Part shown: piece after piece, positions 44,133-52,060 of the stretch
How positions within the stretch are numbered: the first letter of the stretch is position 1
Layout: every line of letters starts with the position of its first letter
NCBI RefSeq assembly: GCF_900107155.1
Contig: NZ_FNOX01000008.1
Span: 276,389-340,388, forward strand
Length of the DNA stretch: 64,000 nt
Source: Pseudomonas salomonii
GTDB lineage: Bacteria; Pseudomonadota; Gammaproteobacteria; Pseudomonadales; Pseudomonadaceae
Reading direction: 5' to 3'
Made by a program: the position numbers and the translations under genes
Notes under the pieces: generated by a model
Database searches by the model: none
The model's input: only the letters and a program-made list of their open reading frames with translations
Told to the model about the DNA's origin: nothing

Positions 44133-45371
44133 TTACGCTTTGCCAGGCCCATTCCCGATCTGCCATACAAACGGCGGCTCGGTCCCATTGATCACCCAAT
44201 CCCCGACAATCCGCGCCTTGTAGATCACCGGGTTATGCGACGACACAGTCCGTGCATTGCGCCAATGGCGATCCAGCGCTTTGCCCTGGCGTACATCCGA
44301 CGCCCCCAGCGCATTGAACAGCTCACTGGTAGCCCGCTGAATCAGCTCCGACACCACCACCTGCGCTGTCGCCGATTCAATCTCGGCAGCCACGTTCGCC
44401 GCACGCTCAGCCACCGCATCCCCGGCAAATCGTGCCAGGTAAGCCCGCTGCGCCGGCACCGCAGCTTTCAACGCACTGGCCTCGGCGGCATACACCAGGG
44501 CGGCTACTTCACCCACCACTTGCTGAGTCTGTGCGTCCTGGCTGACATGCGCGGCATTGCCATGGCTGTAGATGCGTTTACGGTTGCGCACCTGCTGCGC
44601 CACGTCGTTGAGCGCGGCACGGCCGATGCCGGCCAGGCTCGCCAGCAGTACCAATTGGTAAAACGCGGTCTGGTATTTGAAGCGCGTGGCAAAGTCGATC
44701 ACGTTGTCGGCCTCAACCACCGCATCGGTAAACCGCGTGGTGCCGCTGCCCGTGGTGCGCTGGCCGAACCCGTCCCAGTCATCACGTTGCACCACGCCAG
44801 GCTGGCGCGTGCGGGTGGCGGCGATCACGTCGGCGCCGGTGTCGCTGCGCTGGGCGTACACGTCGATCCAGTCGGAGAAAAGGCTGCCGGTGCTGTAGAA
44901 CTTTTCGCCGTTGAGCTTCCAGTTGTCGCCATCCGGGCTGACTTGAGTGACCACATCGCCGATCGCCACGTTACCGATTTCGGTCCAGGCGCACCCGACA
45001 ATATCGCCGTCGACAAAACGCTTGAACCACAGGTCGCGACCCGCGCCGGGTGGCGCGTTCAGGCGGTCCTCGGCAAAGGCGAAGTGCCCGCGCAACGCCT
45101 GGGGCACATTGGAGTCGGCCGCCGCCAGTTCGATCAGCAGCTCAAACAATTGCGGCAGGGACGCGCCGCCGCCGCCGTATTCCACCGGCACCCGCACCGC
45201 GCCGAACCCCGCGTGTTTGAGCCACTCAATCGGCTCGTAGGCCAGGGCGCGCGCCTGTTCACGCGCCACGGCACCTTCGGCGATGCGCTGGAAGATCGGC
45301 CGAAAGCGCGCGGCAAGTGTGGGGTAATCGACGCCGATGGACAGCGGGTTGATGACATGTTGCTCGGTCAT
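44133..45371 (-). CDS. SfnB/DszC-like acyl-CoA dehydrogenase-family monooxygenase
   Basis: A 412-residue protein with the acyl-CoA dehydrogenase fold. The N-terminal helical domain includes VPVEYGGGGASLPQLFELLIELA (~60-82), the middle beta domain ~130-225 and the C-terminal helical domain ~235-400. It lacks an obvious catalytic Glu and resembles FMNH2-dependent oxygenases of the DszC/SfnC/SfnB group, which act on sulfur compounds. It is divergent from sfnG, 267 bp away, so a sulfone- or sulfur-scavenging role is likely. The ATG at 45371 was chosen for its GGAG site. Confidence 0.8.
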   Translation of the reverse strand: MTEQHVINPLSIGVDYPTLAARFRPIFQRIAEGAVAREQARALAYEPIEWLKHAGFGAVRVPVEYGGGGASLPQLFELLIELAAADSNVPQALRGHFAFAEDRLNAPPGAGRDLWFKRFVDGDIVGCAWTEIGNVAIGDVVTQVSPDGDNWKLNGEKFYSTGSLFSDWIDVYAQRSDTGADVIAATRTRQPGVVQRDDWDGFGQRTTGSGTTRFTDAVVEADNVIDFATRFKYQTAFYQLVLLASLAGIGRAALNDVAQQVRNRKRIYSHGNAAHVSQDAQTQQVVGEVAALVYAAEASALKAAVPAQRAYLARFAGDAVAERAANVAAEIESATAQVVVSELIQRATSELFNALGASDVRQGKALDRHWRNARTVSSHNPVIYKARIVGDWVINGTEPPFVWQIGNGPGKA

Positions 45372-45464
45372 GGGGTACGGCTCCTGGGCTGTGATCAATG
45401 CTTAGCGGATTGCACAGTCCGTGCCGGGCGGCGCAGCCCGTATTTGCTGGGGCTGGAGCCAAAC

Positions 45465-45486
45465 TGCTGTTGCTCCAGCAACAGCA
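45465..45486. promoter_or_regulatory. Perfect palindrome upstream of sfnG, possible enhancer-binding site
   Basis: TGCTGTTGCT and AGCAACAGCA are separated by 2 bases, ten perfect base pairs. It lies about 100 bp upstream of a sigma-54 promoter, the usual distance for an enhancer-binding activator such as SfnR. The assignment is inference. Confidence 0.5.
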
Positions 45487-45583
45487 AATCGACAAATCAA
45501 GGCCATCCGCGACATTCACCCGCCTGGCAACCACCACGGCGATATGCGCCACAACGCCCATGGGGTGGTGCTTTGATGCTGTC

Positions 45584-45598
45584 TGGCACGCTTGCTGC
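45584..45598 (+). promoter_or_regulatory. Sigma-54 (-24/-12) promoter of sfnG
   Basis: TGGCACGCTTGCTGC matches the consensus TGGCACG-N4-TTGC with one mismatch, with GG and GC correctly spaced. It lies 40 bp before the sfnG ATG. Known sfnG genes are activated by the sigma-54-dependent SfnR. Confidence 0.78.
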
Positions 45599-45637
45599 TC
45601 AAGCCTGGTTACATCCTTTCCTGCGAGGTACTGCCAG

Positions 45638-46723
45638 ATGAGTCAGCAAGCCGTGAAATTTGCCTATTGGGTACCCAACGTCAGCGGTGGGCTGGTGGTC
45701 AGCAAGATCGAACAGCGCACTCACTGGGGCATCGACTACAACCGCAAGCTCGCGCAGTTGGCCGAGGCGGCCGGCTTCGACTATGGCCTGACGCAAATTC
45801 GCTTCACCGCCGGTTACGGCGCCGACAACCAGCATGAGTCCGTCGCGTTCAGCCATGCGTTGCTGGCGGCGACCACCACGCTCAAGGTGATCGCGGCGAT
45901 CCTGCCTGGCCCTTGGCAGCCGGCGTTGGCAGCCAAGCAACTGGCGACCATCGACCAGCTCACCAACGGGCGCATTGCGGTGAATATCGTCAGTGGCTGG
46001 TTCAAGGGCGAATTCCAGGCCATCGGCGAACCCTGGCTTGAACACGACGAACGTTATCGTCGCTCCGAGGAGTTTATCCGCGCCCTCAAAGGCATCTGGA
46101 GCCAGGACGATTTCACCTTCAAGGGTGACTTCTACCGCTTCAACAATTACAGCCTCAAACCCAAGCCACTCGGCCAGCCGGAAGTGTTCCAGGGCGGCAG
46201 CTCACGGGCGGCGCGGGACATGGCGGCACGCGTGTCGGACTGGTACTTCACCAACGGCAACACGCCCGAAGGCATCAAGGCCCAGGTTGACGACATTCGC
46301 ATTAAGGCCGCGGCCAATAATCATTCGGTGAAAGTCGGTGTAAACGCCTTTGTGATCGCCCGCGACACCGAAGAAGAAGCCCGCGCCGTGCTCGCCGAAA
46401 TCATCAACAAGGCCGACCCCGAGGCGGTGAATGCGTTTGGCGACGCGGCCAAACAGGCGGGCAAGGCCTCACCGGAAGGCGAGGGCAACTGGGCCAAGTC
46501 CAGCTTTGAAGACCTGGTGCAATACAACGACGGCTTCAAGACCAACCTGATCGGCACGCCGCAGCAGATCGCCGAGCGCATTGTTGCGCTCAAGGCTGTG
46601 GGCGTGGACCTGATACTGGCCGGCTTCCTGCATTTTCAGGAAGAAGTCGAATACTTCGGCCAGCGCGTCCTGCCGCTGGTGCGCGAGCTGGAAGCCAAGG
46701 CGGGGGTCAAGCAGGTGGCTTGA
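45638..46723 (+). CDS. sfnG: FMNH2-dependent dimethylsulfone monooxygenase SfnG
   Basis: A 361-residue TIM-barrel flavin oxidoreductase of the bacterial luciferase superfamily, matching SfnG. It starts KFAYWVPNVSGGLVVSKIEQRTHW and has the group's NIVSGWFKGEF and GGSSRAARDMA (FMN-phosphate binding) segments. It converts dimethyl sulfone to methanesulfinate using FMNH2 from a separate reductase. The start at 45638 is fixed by its position after the sigma-54 promoter; the frame continues upstream to 45398 but that would cover the promoter. The 3' end overlaps the convergent next gene by 17 bp. Confidence 0.92.
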   Translation: MSQQAVKFAYWVPNVSGGLVVSKIEQRTHWGIDYNRKLAQLAEAAGFDYGLTQIRFTAGYGADNQHESVAFSHALLAATTTLKVIAAILPGPWQPALAAKQLATIDQLTNGRIAVNIVSGWFKGEFQAIGEPWLEHDERYRRSEEFIRALKGIWSQDDFTFKGDFYRFNNYSLKPKPLGQPEVFQGGSSRAARDMAARVSDWYFTNGNTPEGIKAQVDDIRIKAAANNHSVKVGVNAFVIARDTEEEARAVLAEIINKADPEAVNAFGDAAKQAGKASPEGEGNWAKSSFEDLVQYNDGFKTNLIGTPQQIAERIVALKAVGVDLILAGFLHFQEEVEYFGQRVLPLVRELEAKAGVKQVA

Positions 46724-47807
46724 ACAGCACCACCGCCGCGCGCAATTGTTTGCTGCCAAAACGACACATGCGCTCGAACTCCCCATGGCTGACCGGCAGA
46801 TGCTGGCAGTCCAGGGGCTGGCGATGCTGGCTGTGATCCACGTCGGGGTCGTGCAGGTAGACGAACTCTGCGTCGCAGTCGGTGACCATCACCCAGTGCG
46901 GCGATTTGGAACGGGTGAGGCGGTAGCTGCTGATCAGCACCAGCGGCTGCCCGCCGGCCTGCAACACCTGGGGTAAATCCAGGGCGCCGCCGAGTATCTG
47001 TTCGACGTCGCTGCCGGCCAATTCCTCTTCAAACGCTTCGTGCACCAAGCGCATCACGTCCTTTTTGTGCGGGTCGCGCACGCCATCGAGAAACAACGGC
47101 CCGCGCACATTCACCTGCATACGCACCCGAAACCCCCGGCGCCAGGCCGCCAACGCCAAGCCTTGCGGGCTGCAGCCGCCGTGGCCTGCGGTCATGAACA
47201 CGGTGGTGGCTTCACGCCAGATCTGCAGTTCTTCGCGCCGCCCGGCCCCGCGCCCCGGCAGCAACGCGCCCATGGCCATCAGCAGGCACGCGGCGCCACA
47301 GGTGAAGTCGGTGGTCTGCTGGTAATACGGCACGCTCTGGGGGCGTGCGACCTGGTGCTGGAGGATGCGTTTTTCCAGGCGAATGGCGGCGGTGTGATCT
47401 TCGTAATAATCATTGATCAGCGCAAAGCGCCGATAGCCATTGCGCTCGTACAGCGCCAGGGCACCGGGGTTGTCGGTGCGCACTTCCAGGCGCAGGTAGG
47501 CGCAATCATGTTCCAGGGCGCAGGCCTCGATGCGCGTCAGCAACCGCTTGCCCAAACCCATGCCGCGTGCGTGCTCGGCGATGGCGATGGAGTACAGGCG
47601 CGCCAGCGAGGTGCCGCGGTGGAACAACACCAGTGCATAACCGAGCAATTGCGCGTCGTTTTCCGCCACCAGTAACTGGCCATGGGCACGGCTGATCATC
47701 CACTGGAAACTGCGCGATGAGAGCCGGTCGGTGGTGAAACAGTGCTGTTCCAGCGCGACCAATTCGGGCACGTCAGCGGGTATTGCAACGCGAAAGGAAA
47801 GAGCCAT
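46707..47807 (-). CDS. GNAT acetyltransferase fused to C39-like peptidase domain
   Basis: A 366-residue two-domain protein. Residues ~1-150 are a RimI-like GNAT domain with the acetyl-CoA motif HARGMGLGKRLL (~80). Residues ~158-366 are a C39-type cysteine peptidase-like domain (DUF3335 type) with Cys in TTDFTCGAACLL (~170), His in SKSPHWVMVTD (~305) and Asp in LHDPDVD. The triad looks intact. It is divergent from an RLAN/RimK-like ligase, 94 bp away; this pairing is recurrent in proteobacteria and points to peptide synthesis, trimming and acetylation. The substrate is unknown. Confidence 0.85.
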   Translation of the reverse strand: MALSFRVAIPADVPELVALEQHCFTTDRLSSRSFQWMISRAHGQLLVAENDAQLLGYALVLFHRGTSLARLYSIAIAEHARGMGLGKRLLTRIEACALEHDCAYLRLEVRTDNPGALALYERNGYRRFALINDYYEDHTAAIRLEKRILQHQVARPQSVPYYQQTTDFTCGAACLLMAMGALLPGRGAGRREELQIWREATTVFMTAGHGGCSPQGLALAAWRRGFRVRMQVNVRGPLFLDGVRDPHKKDVMRLVHEAFEEELAGSDVEQILGGALDLPQVLQAGGQPLVLISSYRLTRSKSPHWVMVTDCDAEFVYLHDPDVDHSQHRQPLDCQHLPVSHGEFERMCRFGSKQLRAAVVLFKPPA

Positions 47808-47901
47808 ATGACCGCCGTAAAAGTTGCGTAACGAAACGGGACTTCTCTAAAAGATCGTGCTTAATAGAAAAGGTCGAGTTCTCTAAAGCGGATCAAATAT
47901 T

Positions 47902-49488
47902 ATGTCAGCGGTACAAGGTCATTGGCGTGAAGTATCCGAGCAAAACGTCGCGGCGACAATAACTTCCAGCGGTTATTTATCGGTCGCGAGCAAAGGGTCC
48001 AGTCAAGTGGTGATCATTGTCGAACGCAAGGAAGATTGGGCCTCCTACTTTCCCAGCGAAGACATCGTGACGGCCCAGGAATACCTTGAGCAAACTCGTG
48101 AAAGCGAGACGGGCAAGCGTGTGCAGGTCATCAACCTGTGCCGCAGCTACAAGTACCTTGGGCACGGCTACTACTGCTCGTTGCTGGCCGAAGCGCGTGG
48201 GCACAAGGTGATTCCGTCGGTGCGCACCATCAGTGAATTGACTAAAAAGTCGCTGTATGGCTTGGCACTGGACGACCTGGATAAAACCCTCGATAAAGCC
48301 CTGAGTCATCACCTTTACAGCAATACCGAAGGTTTTACCCTGACACTTTATTTTGGTCGAACCAATATAGAACCGCTGCAAGAGTTGGCCCGCCAGTTAT
48401 TTGAAACCTTCCCGTGCCCGATCTTGTTAGTTGAGTTTCGCAGACACAACGGCTGGCATATCGACGGGGTCAAGTCCGGGGTATTGCACAAGTTGCGCGA
48501 TGACCAGGAAGACCAGTTCGCCCACGCCCTCGACAACTTCAGCCGCAAGATCTGGCGCCAGCCGCGCTCACGCCGTTTGGCACGGTATGACCTGGCGATT
48601 CTTCACGACCCGCAGGAACAACTGCCGCCGTCCAATGCCCGCGCCCTGGACAACTTTGTGCGGGTCGGCAAGGGCCTGGGCATCGATGTGGAGCTGATCG
48701 AGCGCAAGGATTATTCACGCCTGGCCGAGTACGACGCCTTGCTGATCCGCGAGACCACCAGTGTCGACAACCACACTTACCGCTTCGCCAAAAAAGCCGA
48801 AAGCGAAGGTCTGGTGGTCATGGATGACCCCGCATCGATCCTGCGCTGTACCAACAAGGTCTACCTCACTGACCTGCTCAACAGCCATCAACTGGGCATG
48901 CCCGCCACCGAGATTCTCTACAAGGAGCGACCGGAAGACTTCGAACGGGTGGGCGAGCGCCTGGGCTTCCCGTTGGTGTTGAAGATCCCCGACGGTTGCT
49001 TCTCGCGCGGCGTGATCAAGGTGGAAAGCCAGGAGGCCCTGCTCAAGGCTACCGCCGAGTTGTTCGAACATTCGGTGCTGTTGCTGGCCCAGGAGTTTTT
49101 CTACACCGAGTACGACTGGCGCATTGGCGTGCTCAACCGCAAGCCGATCTTTGCCTGTCAGTACTTCATGTCCAAGGGCCATTGGCAGATTTATAACCAC
49201 AAGGCCATCGGCCAGGACATCAACGGCGAATGCCGCACCCTGGCGGTCCACGAAGCACCCAAGGCGGTGGTGGAACTGGCGGTGAAGACCGCCAACCTGA
49301 TCGGCGACGGCCTTTATGGCGTCGACCTCAAACAGTCCGGCGACAAAGTGGTGGTGATCGAGGTCAACGACAACCCGAACATGGACGCCGGTATCGAAGA
49401 TGCCTATCTGCAAGACGACCTGTATGCGCTGGTGCTGGAGGAGTTCGTACGGCGCCTGGAGTTGAAACGCCAGGGCCAGGGCTGGTGA
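47902..49488 (+). CDS. RimK-family ATP-grasp ligase with N-terminal RLAN domain
   Basis: A 528-residue protein. An N-terminal RimK-like RLAN region (~20-170, including INLCRSYKYLGHGYYCSLLAEA) precedes a RimK-type ATP-grasp domain (~290-490). Visible ligase features are FPLVLKIPDGCFSRG (nucleotide-binding Lys), QEFFYTEYDWRIGVLN and the metal-binding VIEVNDNPNMDAGIED. It probably forms peptide or isopeptide bonds, adding amino acids to a protein or small molecule. It is longer than E. coli RimK (300). The divergent GNAT/C39 gene is its likely partner. Confidence 0.88.
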   Translation: MSAVQGHWREVSEQNVAATITSSGYLSVASKGSSQVVIIVERKEDWASYFPSEDIVTAQEYLEQTRESETGKRVQVINLCRSYKYLGHGYYCSLLAEARGHKVIPSVRTISELTKKSLYGLALDDLDKTLDKALSHHLYSNTEGFTLTLYFGRTNIEPLQELARQLFETFPCPILLVEFRRHNGWHIDGVKSGVLHKLRDDQEDQFAHALDNFSRKIWRQPRSRRLARYDLAILHDPQEQLPPSNARALDNFVRVGKGLGIDVELIERKDYSRLAEYDALLIRETTSVDNHTYRFAKKAESEGLVVMDDPASILRCTNKVYLTDLLNSHQLGMPATEILYKERPEDFERVGERLGFPLVLKIPDGCFSRGVIKVESQEALLKATAELFEHSVLLLAQEFFYTEYDWRIGVLNRKPIFACQYFMSKGHWQIYNHKAIGQDINGECRTLAVHEAPKAVVELAVKTANLIGDGLYGVDLKQSGDKVVVIEVNDNPNMDAGIEDAYLQDDLYALVLEEFVRRLELKRQGQGW

Positions 49489-49506
49489 TGCAAACAGCAT
49501 GAACAA

Positions 49507-49576
49507 CCTGTGGGAGCTGGCTTACCTGCGATAGCAATCTTGAGGACGCCCTCGCAGGCAAGCCAGCGCCCACAGG
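49507..49576. repeat. REPIN between rimK-like gene and map
   Basis: Inverted CCTGTGGGAGCTGGCTTACC and matching REP copies form a compact ~70-bp hairpin directly abutting the map stop codon at 49577. It sits between convergent genes and may serve as a bidirectional transcript end. Confidence 0.82.
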
Positions 49577-50338
49577 TTATGCGTCGGTGTGCGGTTGCAG
49601 TGTCAGCACTTCAAAGCCGTCCGCCGTCACCGCCACGGTGTGTTCCCATTGCGCCGACAGGCTGTTGTCCTTGGTCACCACCGTCCAGCCATCCTTGAGG
49701 TCGCGCACCTTGGCGCTGCCCTGGTTGAGCATCGGCTCGATGGTAAACACCATGCCTTCGCGCAGTTCCAGGCCGGTGCCGGGGCGGCCGAAGTGCAGCA
49801 CTTGGGGTTCCTCGTGCATCTGCCGGCCGATGCCGTGGCCGCAATACTCACGCACGACGCTGTAGCCGTTGGCTTGCGCATGGCTCTGGATCGCATGGCC
49901 GATATCGCCCAGGCGGGCGCCGGGGCGAACCTGGCGAATGCCGGCCCACATGGCTTCGAAGGTCTGTTCTACCAGGCGCCGGGCCTTGGGCGCCACGTTG
50001 CCGATCATGTACATCTTGCTGGAGTCAGCGATAAAGCCGCCTTTTTCCAGGGTGATGTCGATGTTGATGATGTCGCCGTCTTTCAACACCTCCTTGGCGC
50101 TGGGCATGCCATGGCACACCACTTCGTTGATCGAGGTGTTGATGCAAAAGGGGTAGTCGTATTGCCCAAGGCTCGCCGGGCGGGCGTTGAGGTCGTTGCG
50201 GATGAAGGCCTCGACGGCGCTGTCCAGCTCCAGAGTCGAGCGCCCGGCAGCGACAAAACCGTCGAGCATGCTGAATACCTTGGCCAGCAGGCGCCCGGAT
50301 TCGCGCATCACCGCCAGTTGTGCGGGGGTCTTGATCAT
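49577..50338 (-). CDS. map: Type I methionine aminopeptidase
   Basis: A 253-residue methionyl aminopeptidase that removes N-terminal Met from new proteins. The metal ligands are visible: Asp in NIDITLEKGGFIADSS (~95-108), His in CGHGIGRQMHEEP (~170), Glu in FTIEPML (~203) and Glu in QWEHTVAV (~234), plus the substrate His in EVVCHGMPS (~78). The start at 50338 overlaps the stop of the ParD-like gene by one base (TGATG), so they are co-translated. It is probably an accessory MetAP, as the housekeeping map is usually near rpsB; that is inference. Confidence 0.92.
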   Translation of the reverse strand: MIKTPAQLAVMRESGRLLAKVFSMLDGFVAAGRSTLELDSAVEAFIRNDLNARPASLGQYDYPFCINTSINEVVCHGMPSAKEVLKDGDIINIDITLEKGGFIADSSKMYMIGNVAPKARRLVEQTFEAMWAGIRQVRPGARLGDIGHAIQSHAQANGYSVVREYCGHGIGRQMHEEPQVLHFGRPGTGLELREGMVFTIEPMLNQGSAKVRDLKDGWTVVTKDNSLSAQWEHTVAVTADGFEVLTLQPHTDA

Positions 50339-50538
50339 CAGCCGCGCCCTCGGATCAGGTCGGGTTTGTCCAGCAACAGCTTGTTGATCAGTTCGTTGTA
50401 GGGCAGGTGCGGGTTGAGTTCGGCCAGCAGGCCGATCTTGATCCAGAACTCGGCCTGGGCATTGATGGAGCGGTCCATGGCCGCGCTGGCCAGGCGTAGC
50501 TGTTCGTGCAGTTGGTCGGTGATCTTGACGATGCCCAT
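50338..50538 (-). CDS. ParD-like antitoxin-family protein
   Basis: A 66-residue protein matching the ParD_like family (PF11903). It has an N-terminal ribbon-helix-helix-like segment MGIVKITDQLHEQLRLASAAM and a second helix NAQAEFWIKIGLLAE. Such proteins bind DNA as dimers. No ParE-type toxin follows; a methionine aminopeptidase takes its place, coupled by a TGATG overlap. A 30-bp near-palindrome just upstream (50559-50588) looks like its own operator. The start could be the GTG at 50547, but the ATG at 50538 is preferred. Confidence 0.8.
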   Translation of the reverse strand: MGIVKITDQLHEQLRLASAAMDRSINAQAEFWIKIGLLAELNPHLPYNELINKLLLDKPDLIRGRG

Positions 50539-50558
50539 GGGGTTCACTGTGTTGGATT

Positions 50559-50588
50559 GATATACAAAGCGTATACGTTTCGTATATC
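50559..50588. promoter_or_regulatory. 30-bp near-palindrome upstream of the ParD-like gene
   Basis: The stretch starts GATATAC and ends GTATATC around a central CGTATACG; 26 of 30 positions agree with the reverse complement. On the minus strand TTTACG and TATACG, 16 bases apart, could be its promoter. The form and position suit autoregulation by the ParD-like protein 20 bp downstream. Confidence 0.6.
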
Positions 50589-50625
50589 GCGCGTAAACCC
50601 CAACCGGCTAAATGGCGACAGGCCA

Positions 50626-50654
50626 TTGACTTGCCCAACCACCGGCGGTTAATT
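50626..50654 (+). promoter_or_regulatory. Putative promoter of the threonine dehydratase leader
   Basis: TTGACT (50626-50631) and TTAATT (50649-50654) are spaced by 17 bases. Transcription would begin within a few bases of the leader-peptide ATG at 50662, so the leader may be translated from a nearly leaderless mRNA. Confidence 0.4.
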
Positions 50655-50661
50655 TCGTTGC

Positions 50662-50730
50662 ATGACATTTCAAGCCTTGCGCCGCCAGCCGAGCATTATT
50701 ATTACCGCCATTCCTCATTTGGCGGGATAG
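50662..50730 (+). CDS. Ile/Thr-rich leader peptide of an attenuator
   Basis: A 22-codon frame beginning MTFQALRR and ending HLAG. It holds three consecutive ATT (Ile) codons and an ACC (Thr) at 50695-50706, then another Ile at 50710. It precedes a rho-independent terminator and a threonine dehydratase, the committed enzyme of isoleucine synthesis, as in classical ribosome-stalling attenuators. No strong ribosome-binding site is present. Too short for routine gene finding. Confidence 0.72.
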   Translation: MTFQALRRQPSIIITAIPHLAG

Positions 50731-50745
50731 CACACGGCTGCACCC

Positions 50746-50775
50746 AAACCCGCCCTGGAGGCGGGTTTTGTTTTT
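50746..50775 (+). terminator. Attenuator terminator before the threonine dehydratase gene
   Basis: A 9-bp stem AAACCCGCC/GGCGGGTTT with a CTGGA loop is followed by TGTTTTT. Upstream, CCGCCA (50705-50710) can pair with TGGCGG (50720-50725), and GGCGGG (50721-50726) can alternatively pair with CCCGCC (50749-50754), giving the 1:2, 2:3 and 3:4 structures of an attenuator. Confidence 0.8.
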
Positions 50776-50813
50776 CCGACTCCTGGGCAGCACACCAATT
50801 CCAGGAGACGCCC

Positions 50814-51836
50814 ATGAGTACCCACCGCGCCGCGCAAACCGCCAATACCGGGCTGCTTGAGCACTACGTGAAAAAGATCCTCGCCGCCCCGGTCTACGAC
50901 GTGGCAGTGCGCACGCCCTTGCAGCCGGCGCCTGCGCTGTCGGCGCTACTGGGCAACCAGGTGCTGCTCAAACGCGAAGATTTGCAGCCGACGTTTTCCT
51001 TCAAGATCCGTGGCGCCTACAACAAGCTGGTGCAACTCGGCGATAAGCACAAAGCCTGTGGCGTGGTGACCGCCTCGGCGGGTAATCATGCGCAGGGTGT
51101 GGCGCTGGCGGCGCGGGAGCTGGGGATCAAGGCCAGCATCGTCATGCCGTGCAGCACACCGCAATTGAAGGTGCTGGGCGTGCGTTCCCGGGGCGCCGAG
51201 GCGGTGTTGCATGGCGAAAGCTTCCCGTTTGCCCTGGCCCACGCGCTGCAATTGGCCCAGGCAACGGGTTGCACCTTTGTTTCGCCGTTCGATGACCCCG
51301 ATGTGATCGCCGGCCAAGGCACTGTGGCCATGGAAATACTGCGTCAACAGCAAGGCCCGCTGCACGCGATCTTCGTACCGGTGGGCGGCGGCGGCCTGAT
51401 CGCCGGGATTGCCGCCTATGTCAAATACCTGCGGCCCGAGGTGCGCATCGTCGGGGTCGAACCCGAGGGCTCGAGTTGCCTGCTGGCGGCCTTGCGCGCC
51501 GGTGAGCGCGTGGTGCTGCCCAGTGTCGACGGGTTTGCCGATGGCACTGCCGTGGCGCAGATCGGCGCCTATGGCTTTGAGATCTGCCGCGATTGGGTCG
51601 ATGAAGTGATCACCGTCAGCAATGACCAACTGTGCAGCGCCATCAAGCTGATCTACGACGATACGCGCTCCATCACCGAGCCTTCCGGCGCACTGGCGGT
51701 GGCGGGCATTCGCAAGTACGTCAGCCAAAACGGCACGCACGGGCAAACCTTGGTGGCGGTGAATTCCGGGGCCAATATCAACTTTGATAGTTTGCGACAT
51801 GTTGCAGAGAGAGTCGCGGCGCAAAGTGCAATTTAG
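50814..51836 (+). CDS. ilvA: Threonine dehydratase, short form
   Basis: A 340-residue PLP-dependent deaminase converting threonine to 2-oxobutyrate for isoleucine synthesis. The PLP Lys is in TFSFKIRGAYNK (~63), the substrate loop is ASAGNHAQG and the phosphate-binding loop GGGGLIAG (~188). It lacks the ACT-like C-terminal regulatory domain of E. coli IlvA (514 residues), so allosteric isoleucine feedback may be absent. The AGGAG site fixes the start at 50814. The upstream leader and terminator indicate attenuation by charged tRNA-Ile/Thr. A serine-dehydrating side activity is possible. Confidence 0.88.
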   Translation: MSTHRAAQTANTGLLEHYVKKILAAPVYDVAVRTPLQPAPALSALLGNQVLLKREDLQPTFSFKIRGAYNKLVQLGDKHKACGVVTASAGNHAQGVALAARELGIKASIVMPCSTPQLKVLGVRSRGAEAVLHGESFPFALAHALQLAQATGCTFVSPFDDPDVIAGQGTVAMEILRQQQGPLHAIFVPVGGGGLIAGIAAYVKYLRPEVRIVGVEPEGSSCLLAALRAGERVVLPSVDGFADGTAVAQIGAYGFEICRDWVDEVITVSNDQLCSAIKLIYDDTRSITEPSGALAVAGIRKYVSQNGTHGQTLVAVNSGANINFDSLRHVAERVAAQSAI

Positions 51837-52060
51837 TGCATAAACGTTTAATCGGCGCGATTCGACGACGATGCCGGCTACACAAACCGGCTTATATAAC
51901 GGGTCGTTGCGCTTATGAGGAAAAGTTACAACAAGAACGGATTTTGCCGAGTAGGCTTATTGACTGTAAGCGTCTGCCAAGGTCGGTAAGACGTGGCGGG
52001 CCTGCGCCTGCCGGACACACAAAAAATCTGTTGGCAGTCTCAAGAAAGGAGAGGTTGGCC

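Noticed and set aside
45398..45637. Upstream extension of sfnG
   Set aside because: It would place the sigma-54 promoter and palindrome inside the coding sequence; SfnG homology begins at the ATG at 45638.
47843..47887. TTCTCTAAA direct repeat (36-bp period) in the RimK/GNAT divergent gap
   Set aside because: Nine-base AT-rich match with an unhelpful period; could easily be chance without comparative support.
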